Assembly (NCBI GenBank): GCA_963802765.1 | Contig: CAWDJZ010000007.1 | Location: 124,001-188,000, forward strand | Source of the DNA: Gaiellasilicea sp963802765 | Lineage (GTDB): Bacteria; Actinomycetota; Thermoleophilia; Gaiellales; Gaiellaceae | DNA length: 64,000 bases | Reading direction: 5' to 3' | In this document: positions 43,807 to 52,776 of the stretch, one piece after another | How the letters are laid out: each line of letters starts with the position of its first letter | Position numbering within the stretch: the stretch's first letter is position 1 | Made by a program: the position numbers and the translations under genes | Notes under the pieces: model-generated | Database searches by the model: none | What the model was told of the DNA's origin: nothing | What the model saw: the letters and a program-made list of their open reading frames with translations, nothing else

Positions 43807-45916
43807 CGCCGCCCTGGCGGCGGCCCTCCTGGCGGCGCTGCCCGCGGCCGCCGCACCGGCGCCGACCCCTGCCCCGCCAAGCGGGGCCGCTGTCGCCACG
43901 CTCGGGAAAGCTCCCACGCGCAGCTCGATCGCGTCGCAACGGGTCTACTTCGTCTTCCCCGACCGCTACGCGAACGGCGACCCGGCCAACGACCGCGGCG
44001 GCCGGACCGGGCTCCGGGCCGGCACCGGCTACGACCCCGCCGACAGCGGCTGGTTCCACGGCGGCGACTATCGCGGGCTGACCGACGACTGCGCGACGCC
44101 GACGCGTGGCCTCGCTCGGATCAAGTCGCTCGGCTTCACCGCCGTCTGGGTGACGCCGCCCGTACGGCAGAAGACCGTCCAGGCCTCGAGCGCCGCCTAT
44201 CACGGCTACTGGGGCGTCGACTTCACGACCGTCGACCCGCATCTCGGCAGCGAGCGAGACTTCGCCGCCTTCGTCGACTGCGCGCACCGGCTCGGCCTGA
44301 AGGTCTACCTCGACGCGGTCGTCAACCACACCGCGGACGTGATCACGCCCACGGGTGGCTCCTCGTGGGTCGGGCCCGAGGAGAAGCCGTACAGCGACTG
44401 CCGCGGGAAGCCCTTCCTGCCGACGCTGTACACGCTGGGGCGCTTCTTCCCGTGCCTGCGCGCCACGACGATGCCGCGACCGCCGCGTGTCCCCCCGCCG
44501 AGCGGACGATGAAGAAGCCGGCCTGGCTGAACGACGTTCGCCGCTACCACAACCGCGGCGACGTCGACTTCGACTCGTGCAGCGAGCTCTGCCTCGAGCA
44601 GGGCGACTTCTCCGGGCTCGACGACCTCTTCACCGAGCAGCCGACGGTCGTGCAGGGCCTCGCCGAGATCCACGCCGACTGGATCCGGCGCTATCGGGTC
44701 GACGGCTTCCGGGTCGACACCGCGCGGCACGTGAACCGCGACTTCTTCACGCTCTGGGTGCCGCAGGTCCGCGCCGCGGCGCGCGCTGCGGGTGTTCGCG
44801 ACTTCGAGCTATTCGGCGAAGCGTTCGTCACCAGCGCGGTGGATCTCGCTCCGTTCGTCCGCGACCGCGGCCTGCCGAACGTGCTCGACTTCCCGCTTCA
44901 GGAGGCGGCCGTGGGGTTCGCCTCCGGTCAGGTCGGCGCGGGCGGGCTCGCGTCGCGACTCGAGGACGACGACTACTTCCAACTTCCGAACGGGGCCGCC
45001 CACACCCCGCCGACCTTCCTCGGCAACCACGACATGGGGCGCGGCGCGGCTCTGATCCGGACGCGCGCCGGCGTCGGCGGCGCGCCGTGGCTGCGCCGGG
45101 TCCTGCTCGGCCACGACCTGCTCTACTTGCTCCGTGGCGCGCCCGTTGTCCTCTACGGCGACGAGGTCGGCCTCGCCGGGCGGGGCGGCGACAAGGCGGC
45201 GCGGCAGGACCTCTTCCCGACCCAGGTGCGTGAGTGGCAGACGGAGGAGCGGGTTGGCTCGCCGCCGATCGGCACGCGGTCTTCGTTCGACGTGACCAAC
45301 CACCCGGTTGCCGCGCGGTTGAAGGTGCTCGGGGCGCTGCGCGACACCCATCCGGCACTTTCCATCGGCGCGAGCGTCGTGCGCCGGGCCACGGGTGGCC
45401 TCTTCGCGGTGAGCCGGATCGACACGGCAAGGCGGCGGGAGTACCTCGCCGCCTTCAACGCGGGAACGAAGCCTGCACGGGTCACGCTGCGTACCTCGAC
45501 GCCGCGGTCCGTCTGGACGCCGCTCCTCGGCGGCGGGCGCCTGACGAGCACCGCCGCCGGCGACCTGACCTTCACCGTGCCCGCGCTCTCGACCGTCCTG
45601 CTCCGGCGCCCAGGGCCGGATCCCGGCGGCGCGGGCGGCTGCGCCGGCGGTGCAGGTCGCCGCCGACGACCTGAGCGAGCTCCTGCGTGTGAGCGCGACC
45701 CCGGCCGGGGCGGGCACGGCGAGCGTCTCGTTCGCGGTCAAGCGTGCCCGTACGGGCTGGCGCCGGCTCGCGGCAGACGACTCCCCGCCCTTCCGTGCCT
45801 TCCTCGACCCGCGCGACTACGACCGCGGCGAGACGGTCCACCTCGTCGCGATCGCGCGCGGCCTCGACGGCTCGCTCGCGGTCTCGCGCGTGGTCCCGGC
45901 AGTCGTCCGCGGCTAG
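43790..45916 (+). CDS. Secreted GH13 amylase/pullulanase-type enzyme, two frameshifts
   Basis: GTG start inside the malK end gives signal peptide ALAAALLAALPAAAAPAPTP. The GH13 barrel: RVYFVFPDRYANGDPANDRG, GLKVYLDAVVNHTAD, nucleophile Asp in YRVDGFRVDTARHVNRDF, acid/base Glu in FELFGEAFV, and TFLGNHDMGRGAAL. Frame changes near 44460 and 45613; restored C-terminus VQVAADDLSELLRVSAT to AVSRVVPAVVRG looks like a beta-sandwich. About 708 residues. It would digest starch or pullulan outside for the transporter. Confidence 0.85.
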
Positions 45917-45919
45917 CTT

Positions 45920-46277
45920 CTAGGTCTTCGGAACGAACGGCCGGCCCGCCCGCTCGAGCGGGAGCCCGCGCTCGCGCCACTCGTCCTTGCCGCCCGCGTA
46001 GTGGCGGACGTTCGCGTAGCCGAGCCCGACGAGTCGTTCCGCGGTCTCGACCGAGCTCTCGCAGGTGGGGTTCGCGCAGTAGACGACGATCTCGGCGTCC
46101 TTGTCCGGCAGGCGTCGCGCTGCGCGCTCCGTCGACGTCCTGCGGCACGAGGTTGATCGCGCCGGGCAGATGCGAGTGCGCGTACGACATCGGCGGGAGC
46201 GCGTCGACGAGGACAGGCGGCTCGCTGCTGTCGAGCCGCTCCTGGAGGTCGTCGCAGCTGATCGCCGGCACCGCCAC
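45920..46277 (-). CDS. Rhodanese-like sulfurtransferase, one frameshift
   Basis: Single rhodanese domain of about 118 residues. Start VAVPAISCDDLQERLDSSEP, PVLVDALPPMSYAHSHLPGA, INLVPQDVDGA; after a shift near 46125, RLPDKDAEIVVYCANPTCES holds the active-site Cys (YCANPTC), then YANVRHYAGGKDEWRERGLP. The CANPTCESS active loop is as in many actinobacterial rhodaneses. Converges with the amylase gene. Confidence 0.8.
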
Positions 46278-46301
46278 GCCGACACGCTAGCTTGCGAGCC
46301 C

Positions 46302-47198
46302 GTGCTCGTCCCGCTCCCTCAGCCCTACGACTTCGCGCTCTCGACGGCGCGGTTCCACGTCTTCGGGGTGGACAGCGCCACGCTCTGGCGGGAGGGCGGT
46401 CTGCACCGCGTGGTGGCCGGGCGCGAGGTGCGGATCGAAGCTGCACCGGGCGGGGTGGACGTGAGCCCGCACGACGCGGCGATCGAGGCCGAGGTCCTCG
46501 CCCTGCTGGGCGGGGCGTTCGACCTCGACGGCTTCACGGCCTGGGCGGCGCGCGAGCCGACCCTCGCTGCGCTCGTCGCGGCGCTCCCCGGCTTCCGGCC
46601 GCCGATCGAGCCGAACCCGTTCGCGGCGCTCGTCATCGCGATCACGGCCCAGCAGGTCTCGCTCTTCGCCGCGGCGGCGATTCGCAGCCGCTTCGTCGAG
46701 CGCTTCGGCACACCCGGCACGTACGCGTACGACTTCCCGGAACGCGAGCGCGTCGCCCGGGCGAGCGAGCCCGAGCTGGTGGCGCTCGGCTTCTCGCGCA
46801 GGAAGGCCGAGTACGTGATCGGGCTCGCGCGCAGCGAGCTCGACCTCGACGCGCTGGCCTCCCTCCCCGACGAGGAGGTCGCAGCCCGCCTCGTCGCCCT
46901 GCGCGGCCTCGGCGAGTGGACCGCCGACTGGTTTCTCGCCCGCCACCTGGCGCGCCCACATGCCTGGCCGGCCGGCGACCTGGGACTGCGCAAGGCCGTC
47001 GCGACGTTCTATGGTGACGTCCCCGACATTCGCGCCTTCGGCGCCCACTTCCACCCCTTCCAGAACCTGAGCGCCCACTACCTCCTCACCGGCCTCCGCG
47101 TCGCCCCTGCCGGCCTCTCGCCGGCTGCGCCTCCCGGCCGGCGGAGCCGGCCTCCGCGAGCGCCGCGCGAGAGACCGGCAGGCGAGCCACCCGCATGA
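46302..47198 (+). CDS. DNA-3-methyladenine glycosylase (AlkA-like)
   Basis: HhH-GPD DNA glycosylase removing alkylated bases. N-terminal TBP-like region FALSTARFHVFGVD, then NPFAALVIAITAQQVSLFAA, the helix-hairpin-helix LVALRGLGEWTADWFLARHL and the downstream Asp in WPAGDLGLRKAV. Length near 298 includes a C-terminal PAAPPGRRSRPP tail that is encoded by a GC-rich repeat and is not part of the fold. GTG at 46302 is the best start. Overlaps the next gene by ATGA. Confidence 0.88.
   Translation: MLVPLPQPYDFALSTARFHVFGVDSATLWREGGLHRVVAGREVRIEAAPGGVDVSPHDAAIEAEVLALLGGAFDLDGFTAWAAREPTLAALVAALPGFRPPIEPNPFAALVIAITAQQVSLFAAAAIRSRFVERFGTPGTYAYDFPERERVARASEPELVALGFSRRKAEYVIGLARSELDLDALASLPDEEVAARLVALRGLGEWTADWFLARHLARPHAWPAGDLGLRKAVATFYGDVPDIRAFGAHFHPFQNLSAHYLLTGLRVAPAGLSPAAPPGRRSRPPRAPRERPAGEPPA
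47106..47182. repeat. GC-rich inverted repeat in the 3' end of the glycosylase gene
   Basis: Outer arms CCTGCCGG-C-CTCTCG and CGAGAG-A-CCGGCAGG with one mismatch; inside is the 23-base string 47120-47142 shared exactly with the hairpin after hppD. Coding in one frame. Confidence 0.65.
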
Positions 47199-48157
47199 CG
47201 ATCCGTCACGGCACCGACGACGACCTCGAGACGGTCCGGGAGCTGCGGGAGCGCTGGAACGCCGAGATGCCCCCGCCGTCCTGGGTCGACGCGAGCTGGG
47301 AGGCGAACCGGGGCGAGGTCGAGCGGGCGATCGCAGCGAACGCGCTCTTCCTCGCGGAGGAGGAGGGCGAGGCTGTGGGCTTCGTCACCGCCTGGCTCGA
47401 CGACCACTTCGCCCGGATCGGCGACTTGTACATCGCCCCGGCGAGCCGGAGGCACGGGACCGGCCGCGCGCTCGTCGACGCCGTGATCGAGAACCTCCGG
47501 GCGCGCGGCGCCACTCGCCTGTTTCTGAACGCGGGCCTCGACGCGCATGACTTCTACGAGCACATGGGCTTCCGCGAGGTCCACCGCACGTTCGTCCTCC
47601 CGCTCGACGTCCGCGAGGTCGGCGAGGGTCGCTCGTTCGGCTCCATCCACGTGCAGACGGACGACCTCGCCTCGATCGAGCGGGCCGTGCGCCAGTTCGT
47701 GCCGCGCCTGCCCGGCGGCTCGCGCGGCAGCCAGGTCACGCCGCCGAGGAACGGCTGGATCACGGTGTACGACGACGCCTGCGACCGCGACCCCGCCATG
47801 CTGCGACGCCTGGCGACGGAGCTCTCCGACCGCACGGGGGCCGTCACGATCGCGATCGGCGTCGAGTACGACGAGGTCGTCCGCTTCGTGCTGCTCGAGG
47901 CGGGGCGGGTGGTCGACGAGTACCTGTCCGTGCCCGAGCACTACGGCGCGCTTCCGCCGGGAGACGCGATCGCGTTGGCGGCGAACCCTCGCGTCGTCGC
48001 GCGGCTCACCGGCGCGGATCCCGCGGCCGTGCGCGCCGTCGCGCGGACCGCGACGTCGCCCGACCGGCTGCCGCCGGCGCGGGAGCTCCTCGCCGAGATC
48101 GCGGCCACGATCGGGCTCGAGGGGACGGAGCATGGCTGGGAGGAGGAGGAGGAGTGA
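47195..48157 (+). CDS. GNAT acetyltransferase fused to an uncharacterised domain
   Basis: N-terminal GNAT fold (TIRHGTDDDLETVRELRERW, VGFVTAWLDDHFARIGDLYI, acetyl-CoA loop SRRHGTGRALVDAVIENL, NAGLDAHDFYEHMGFREVHR). Residues about 150-320 form a second domain, GSIHVQTDDLASIERAVRQF, NGWITVYDDACDRDPAMLRR, VTIAIGVEYDEVVRFVLLEA, that I do not recognise. Ends EHGWEEEEE. Overlaps the GST gene (ATGA-like). Possibly modifies a small molecule or protein. Confidence 0.78.
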   Translation: MTIRHGTDDDLETVRELRERWNAEMPPPSWVDASWEANRGEVERAIAANALFLAEEEGEAVGFVTAWLDDHFARIGDLYIAPASRRHGTGRALVDAVIENLRARGATRLFLNAGLDAHDFYEHMGFREVHRTFVLPLDVREVGEGRSFGSIHVQTDDLASIERAVRQFVPRLPGGSRGSQVTPPRNGWITVYDDACDRDPAMLRRLATELSDRTGAVTIAIGVEYDEVVRFVLLEAGRVVDEYLSVPEHYGALPPGDAIALAANPRVVARLTGADPAAVRAVARTATSPDRLPPARELLAEIAATIGLEGTEHGWEEEEE

Positions 48158-48729
48158 TCAAGCTCTACGACGCCGCTCGCTGCCCCTACTGTGCGCGCAC
48201 GCGGATCGTGCTCGCCGAGAAGGGCGTCCCGTACGAGACGGTCGAGATCGACCTGACCGACCGGCCCGCGTGGATCTACGGCCTGAACCCGACCGGCAAG
48301 GTGCCCGTTCTGGAGGAGGACGGCTGGCTGCTCGCGGAGTCGGCCGTGATCGACGAGTACCTGAACGAGCGCTACCCAGAGCCGTCTCTCTGGCCGGACG
48401 ATCCCGGCGACCGCGCGGCCGGGCGGCTGCTCGTCTTCCGCTTCGACGACTTCTCGAGGCCGTACTACGCGCTGCGTCGAGGGGAGGAGGGCGCGCGGGA
48501 GCGGTTCGAGGCCGAGCTTGCTCGTCTCGACGGACTGCTCACGGCGATGCCGTGGCTCTCGGGGCAGTCGTTCGGGCTCGCCGACGTCGCATTCCTCCCG
48601 TGGGTGTTGCGCGCGACCGAGTCGCTCGGGGTCGAGCTCGAGCCCTGGCCGGATCTGGCCGCTTGGGTCGGCCGGGCCTGCGAGCGCCCTTCCGTCGCCG
48701 CGGAGCGCGAGCTCGTCGCCGCCCTGTGA
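48154..48729 (+). CDS. Glutathione S-transferase family protein
   Basis: Thioredoxin-fold N-domain with IKLYDAARCPYCARTRIVLA, NPTGKVPVLEEDGWLLAESA (cis-Pro and Ser of the glutathione site), and an all-helical C-domain (LTAMPWLSGQSFGLADVAFL). 191 residues. The CPYC start is also like glutaredoxin-GST/MauG-type proteins; since actinobacteria often use mycothiol instead of glutathione, the thiol partner is open. Confidence 0.85.
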   Translation: MIKLYDAARCPYCARTRIVLAEKGVPYETVEIDLTDRPAWIYGLNPTGKVPVLEEDGWLLAESAVIDEYLNERYPEPSLWPDDPGDRAAGRLLVFRFDDFSRPYYALRRGEEGARERFEAELARLDGLLTAMPWLSGQSFGLADVAFLPWVLRATESLGVELEPWPDLAAWVGRACERPSVAAERELVAAL

Positions 48730-49376
48730 CGGTCGTCTTCCTGCACGCGCTCCCCCTCGACGAGCGGATGTGGCCCGAGTCGGCGGAGGCGCCGCGCCTG
48801 TACGGGCCCGGCCGCACGATGGACGAGTGGGCGGACGCCGTGCTGGAGGCCTATCCGGGCCGGCTCGTCCTCGTGGGTGCCTCGATGGGCGGCTACTGCG
48901 CCCTCGCCGCCGTCCGGCGCGCGCCCGAGCGGATCGCCGGGCTCGTGCTCGCCGGCTCCCGGCCGGACGCGGACTCGCCCGAGAGACGGGCGAAGCGCGC
49001 CGAGACGATCGAACTGGCACGCACGCGTGGCGCCGAGGGAATCTGGCGCTCGATGCACGAGCTGCTGTTCACAGCCGACTCGGACCCGGCCATGGTCGCG
49101 CATGCACGCGAACTGGCGCTCGAACGGACCGAAGAGGAACTCGTCACGGCTGTCGAGGCGATCCGCGACCGGCCCGACTCGACCGCCGCCTACCGCGGCC
49201 TCGGCGACCGCGCGCTGACGATCGTGGGCGACCGGGATCCCTACGTCGCCGTCGAGGAGGCGCGGGGCTGGGACCCGGACACCGTCGTCCTGTCCGGCTG
49301 CGGCCACCTGCCGAGCCTCGAGCGACCCGCCGAGTTCGGCACCCTCGTCGAGGAGGCCGTCGCCCGGTGGACGTGA
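48726..49376 (+). CDS. Alpha/beta hydrolase
   Basis: Compact hydrolase of 216 residues. VTVVFLHALPLDERMWPE is the oxyanion strand, VLVGASMGGYCALAA contains the nucleophile Ser, Asp is in TIVGDRDPYVAVEE and His in VLSGCGHLPSLERPAEF. The segment between the first strand and the nucleophile is shorter than usual, i.e. a minimal lid. GTG start overlaps the GST stop; its stop overlaps the rhodanese gene. The substrate is not known. Confidence 0.85.
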   Translation: MTVVFLHALPLDERMWPESAEAPRLYGPGRTMDEWADAVLEAYPGRLVLVGASMGGYCALAAVRRAPERIAGLVLAGSRPDADSPERRAKRAETIELARTRGAEGIWRSMHELLFTADSDPAMVAHARELALERTEEELVTAVEAIRDRPDSTAAYRGLGDRALTIVGDRDPYVAVEEARGWDPDTVVLSGCGHLPSLERPAEFGTLVEEAVARWT

Positions 49377-49735
49377 GCAAGGAGGAGGTCGCGCGCCGGC
49401 TCGGCGAAGACGGCTTCATCGTCCTCGACGTGCGCACGCGCCCCGAGTACACCGGCGAGACGGCGGCGCCGTGCGATCCCCGGGCCGGGCGCATTCCGGG
49501 CGCGCGCCACCTCGACCTGCAAGAGCTGCTGAGCTCGACCCCGGAGCAGATCCGCGACCGTCTCGGCCCCTCCGAGGACCTCGAGCTCGTCACCTACTGC
49601 CACTCGGGCTCACGCTCCGAGCTTGCGGCGCAGATCCTCGGCGCCGTCGGGTATCGGGCCGCAAACTTCCGCGGCTCCTGGCACGAGTGGTCGCGCGACG
49701 AGTCGCTCGCCGCCGCCGCGGGCGAGGAGGGCTAG
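49373..49735 (+). CDS. Rhodanese-like sulfurtransferase
   Basis: Single domain of about 120 residues. VSKEEVARRLGEDGFIVLDV, RTRPEYTGETAAPCDPRAGR, IPGARHLDLQELLSSTPEQI, VTYCHSGSRSELAAQILGAV with active Cys in YCHSGSRS. The GTG at 49373 overlapping the upstream stop (GTGA) is preferred over GTG at 49367, matching the overlap style of this operon (glycosylase, GNAT, GST, hydrolase, rhodanese). Confidence 0.88.
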   Translation: MSKEEVARRLGEDGFIVLDVRTRPEYTGETAAPCDPRAGRIPGARHLDLQELLSSTPEQIRDRLGPSEDLELVTYCHSGSRSELAAQILGAVGYRAANFRGSWHEWSRDESLAAAAGEEG

Positions 49736-50400
49736 ACCGTCTCGAGGAAGGCCGCGCAGAGGCCGCGGCCGAGCTCGTTCCAGGCGCCGATCCGCTCCTG
49801 CGTCGCCGCCCGCAGCGCCTCGGGATCGGCGACGTCGTCCGGCACCTCGGCGAGCCAGCGCTCGACCTGCTCGCCCCGCACCTCCGGATGGAACTGGACG
49901 CCCCAGGCGCGGCCGAGCCGGAATGCCTGGAGGCAGACGCGACTCCGGGCCAGCTCGATCGCGCCCTCGGGGAGCGTGTGGGTGTAGTGGTGCCACTGGA
50001 ACGCGTCGAAGCGCTCCGGCAACGCGCGGCCGAGCGGGTCGTCGCCGCCCGCATCGGTCCGCTCGACAGGCAGCCAGCCGATCTCGGGCTCGTGGGCGCG
50101 GAAGACTTCCGCTCCCGCCGCCCGAGCGAGCAGCTGCGAGCCGAGGCACACGCCGAGCACGGGCGTGGCCGTTCCGAGCAGCCCTTCGAGCCAGCGGAGC
50201 TCTGCCGCGAGCCACCCGTGCCGGTCCTCCTCGTCGGGGTGCATGCCGCCCCCGAAGACGAGGACGGCGTCGGCGCCCGCGGGCGGCCTACCGCCCAGCG
50301 GCACTTGCCATTCAGTCAGCTCGTGGCCCGCGGCTGCGACTGCGTCGGCGAAGACGCCGGGGCCGACGCTCGGGCCGTGCGTGACGGCGAGGACACGCAC
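49732..50400 (-). CDS. Class I glutamine amidotransferase-like protein
   Basis: Stand-alone GATase1 of about 222 residues. GADAVLVFGGGMHPDEEDRH, nucleophile Cys in VLGVCLGSQLLARAAG, and His-Glu in WGVQFHPEVRGEQ complete the triad. Similar proteins act in GMP synthase-like or gamma-glutamyl reactions; no acceptor subunit is near, so target unknown. GTG at 50400. Converges with the rhodanese gene with a 4-base overlap. Confidence 0.85.
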   Translation of the reverse strand: MRVLAVTHGPSVGPGVFADAVAAAGHELTEWQVPLGGRPPAGADAVLVFGGGMHPDEEDRHGWLAAELRWLEGLLGTATPVLGVCLGSQLLARAAGAEVFRAHEPEIGWLPVERTDAGGDDPLGRALPERFDAFQWHHYTHTLPEGAIELARSRVCLQAFRLGRAWGVQFHPEVRGEQVERWLAEVPDDVADPEALRAATQERIGAWNELGRGLCAAFLETV

Positions 50401-50414
50401 GGCCCGAGGTCCGA

Positions 50415-51524
50415 CTAGCGCGGCCGCGCCGGGATGACGACGCGGACCGAGTTGCTCGTCAGCGCAACCGGGGCCCGGTTGGCCGAGAGGCACGTAACAC
50501 CGAACGTAGCCGTGCACGGAACCGTGCCGGCGGCGATCGTGCCGCGCGTCCTCAGGTAGACGATCTGGCGCCGGGACGTCTGCCTGATCCGCAGCGTGCC
50601 CGCGTACCTCGCGCCTGTGCGCTGCAGCGCGACGGAGCGCGTGGTCGCAGCCGTGCCGCTGCCGCGGTAGAGGCGCAGCGTCGTCGGAGCCCCGGCCGGC
50701 GTGAGGACGTTGCCGCGGATCGCGAGCGTCGCGAAGCCACGGAGCGTGCTGAGCGCCGGCCTGCTCAGTGTCACCGAGCGCGGATACGCCACGACCGACT
50801 GCGTCTCGACCGATCCGGCCGGGTTCGGACGGCCGGTGTTCGGCGTGTACGGCGTCGCGAGCACGCGCCACCGCGGCTCGGTTGTGCCCGAACGCGTGAA
50901 GACGCCGTTCACCCGGAAGTTGACCTCGGTCAACTTGAAGCCGAAGGTCGCGCGGCCCGGGGTCCCGGTCGGCACATCCGGCGGCGGCAGGCACGCCTGG
51001 ATCGACGCCGAGGCGACCTGGCTCACGTTGACACCGGGCTGCGGCGGGACGGCAGGCGAGTCGACGAACACGGGCAGCTCGAGGGTCTGCCCGGCCGCCT
51101 GGAGGATCAGCACCCAGTAGGCGGTGTGCGTGGCCGTGCCCGTGCAGGCGGTCGCGGCGGCCGCGATCGGAACCTGCGTCGTGCCGGAGAGGTACGTCGC
51201 GTTGCCGGCGCGGGCCTGGACCGTGCCCGTGAGCGGCAGCAGCGCGCCGCCGAGATCGGCCGCCGTGCCCCGGGCGCTGACGGTGCCGAGGTTCGTTCCC
51301 GCGGCCTGCGCCAGGCTCGCCTGGTACTCCCGCGCGACGAAGAAGTGCAGCTTCGAGCTCGGATCGTCGGCGGCGTCCTGCGTGAAGTTGATCGTCGTTG
51401 CGCCGGCCGGGCCGTCGCCGACGACGAGCCTCGGCGTGGTGTAAGCCGCGAGCGCCGTCCCCGCGCTCGAGAGCGCGATCGCGCTCACGAGGCCGAGCAC
51501 GATCGTGCGTGCAGCTCTGCTCAT
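50415..51524 (-). CDS. Secreted beta-rich hypothetical protein
   Basis: Signal peptide TIVLGLVSAIALSSAGTALA, then about 340 residues of Thr/Ala/Val-rich sequence with alternating hydrophobicity (TTPRLVVGDGPAGATTINFT, RATFGFKLTEVNFRVNGVFT, TLRLYRGSGTAATTRSVALQ), suggesting beta-sandwich domains of a surface protein. Two or more Cys pairs (CTGTATH, CTATFGVTC) could be disulfides. No enzyme motif. Same strand as the livK-like gene. Confidence 0.7.
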   Translation of the reverse strand: MSRAARTIVLGLVSAIALSSAGTALAAYTTPRLVVGDGPAGATTINFTQDAADDPSSKLHFFVAREYQASLAQAAGTNLGTVSARGTAADLGGALLPLTGTVQARAGNATYLSGTTQVPIAAAATACTGTATHTAYWVLILQAAGQTLELPVFVDSPAVPPQPGVNVSQVASASIQACLPPPDVPTGTPGRATFGFKLTEVNFRVNGVFTRSGTTEPRWRVLATPYTPNTGRPNPAGSVETQSVVAYPRSVTLSRPALSTLRGFATLAIRGNVLTPAGAPTTLRLYRGSGTAATTRSVALQRTGARYAGTLRIRQTSRRQIVYLRTRGTIAAGTVPCTATFGVTCLSANRAPVALTSNSVRVVIPARPR

Positions 51525-51570
51525 TTCGGTGTGTCCCCCAAGAGAAGTCGTGGTGTGAAGCGCGGGTAGG

Positions 51571-52776
51571 CTAGCCGCGTGCGTCGAGGAGTGGGCTCGA
51601 CTTCACCCACTGCCGGTTGTCGTAGCGGTAGAGGTAGACGCGGTCGAGCGGGAAGTAGCGCGTCTTCGAGGTCTTCAGGGCGATGCCGGGCAGCAGGAAC
51701 GGGTTCCCGGTCAGGTTGAGGCTTTGCGCGGCCGCGAGCAGGCTCGCCCGGGTGGGGCTCTTCCCGGCCTTGCGGAGCGTCTCGACCATCGTCCAGGCGA
51801 CGGTCATCCCGTACCAGTTGTAGACGTCGCTCGGCTTTCCACGGGGCAGGTGCCGCTTCATGATCGTGCGGTAGAGCTCGAGCGCTGGATCCTTCGCCCA
51901 GATCGGGTCGTTCGGGTTCTTCACGAACGCGACGGAGTACGCGTCCTTCGTGAGCTCCGGGGCGTTCAGGCGGGCGATCGCCATGATCCCGGGCTCGATC
52001 GAGATCGAGGCGACGTAGACCTGCGGCGTCCAGCCGAGCCGATGGGCGGCGGCGAAGCCCTGGATCGCGAACTTCGGGGTCGCGAAGAGCATGAACGTGT
52101 TCGCGCCCGCGGCCTTCAGGCGTGCGACCTGCGCAGAGACGTCGGTGTCGGTGAGCTCGTAGCTCTCCTTCGCGACGACCTTCGGCCCCTTCCCCGCGAT
52201 CGAGCGCTCGAGCCCCATCGTCATGTCCTTGCCGAGGGCCGTGTTCTCGAAGAGCACGCCGAGCGTCGCGGTCTTGCGCGTCTTCGCGAGATGGCGTCCG
52301 TAGACCGCCCCCTCGCCCACGTAGCTCTGCAGGAAGCCCATCGTCCACGGGTAGCGGTCGGGCTGCGACGCGGCCTGCGCACCATCACCGGTGAAGAGCT
52401 GCGGCACCTTGCGCGCGTTCAGGTAAGGCTGGATCGCTGCATTGTTCGCCGTGCCCACCGAGTTGAAGATCGCGAAGACCTTGTCCTGCTCGACGAGCCG
52501 GCGCGTCAGCTGGACGGTGTTGACCGGGTTGTAGGCGTCGTCGTAGTAGCGGTACTCGATCCGGCGCCCGTGGACGCCGCCGCGGGCGTTGACGTAGTCG
52601 AAGTAGGCCTTCGCGCCCGGGCCCACCGCGCCGAAGGCGGACGCCTCGCCCGAGAGCGGGACCGTTCCGCCGAGCAGGATCCGCTTGGCGCTGACACCGG
52701 GGTCGGCGGTCGAGGCGGCGCCTGCCGTCGAGACGAGGACGAGCGCGAGGGCGAGCAGGAGTGCAAGCCGCTTCAT
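51571..52776 (-). CDS. Branched-chain amino-acid type ABC substrate-binding protein
   Basis: LivK/urea-binding type I periplasmic protein of about 401 residues. Signal LALLLALALVLVSTAGAAST without lipobox Cys, then KRILLGGTVPLSGEASAFGA, YFDYVNARGGVHGRRIEYRY, VFAIFNSVGTANNAAIQPYL and TLGVLFENTALGKDMTMGLE, all family blocks. The matching permeases and ATPases are not adjacent. ATG overlaps the stop of the hydrolase gene behind it (ATGA). Confidence 0.9.
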   Translation of the reverse strand: MKRLALLLALALVLVSTAGAASTADPGVSAKRILLGGTVPLSGEASAFGAVGPGAKAYFDYVNARGGVHGRRIEYRYYDDAYNPVNTVQLTRRLVEQDKVFAIFNSVGTANNAAIQPYLNARKVPQLFTGDGAQAASQPDRYPWTMGFLQSYVGEGAVYGRHLAKTRKTATLGVLFENTALGKDMTMGLERSIAGKGPKVVAKESYELTDTDVSAQVARLKAAGANTFMLFATPKFAIQGFAAAHRLGWTPQVYVASISIEPGIMAIARLNAPELTKDAYSVAFVKNPNDPIWAKDPALELYRTIMKRHLPRGKPSDVYNWYGMTVAWTMVETLRKAGKSPTRASLLAAAQSLNLTGNPFLLPGIALKTSKTRYFPLDRVYLYRYDNRQWVKSSPLLDARG

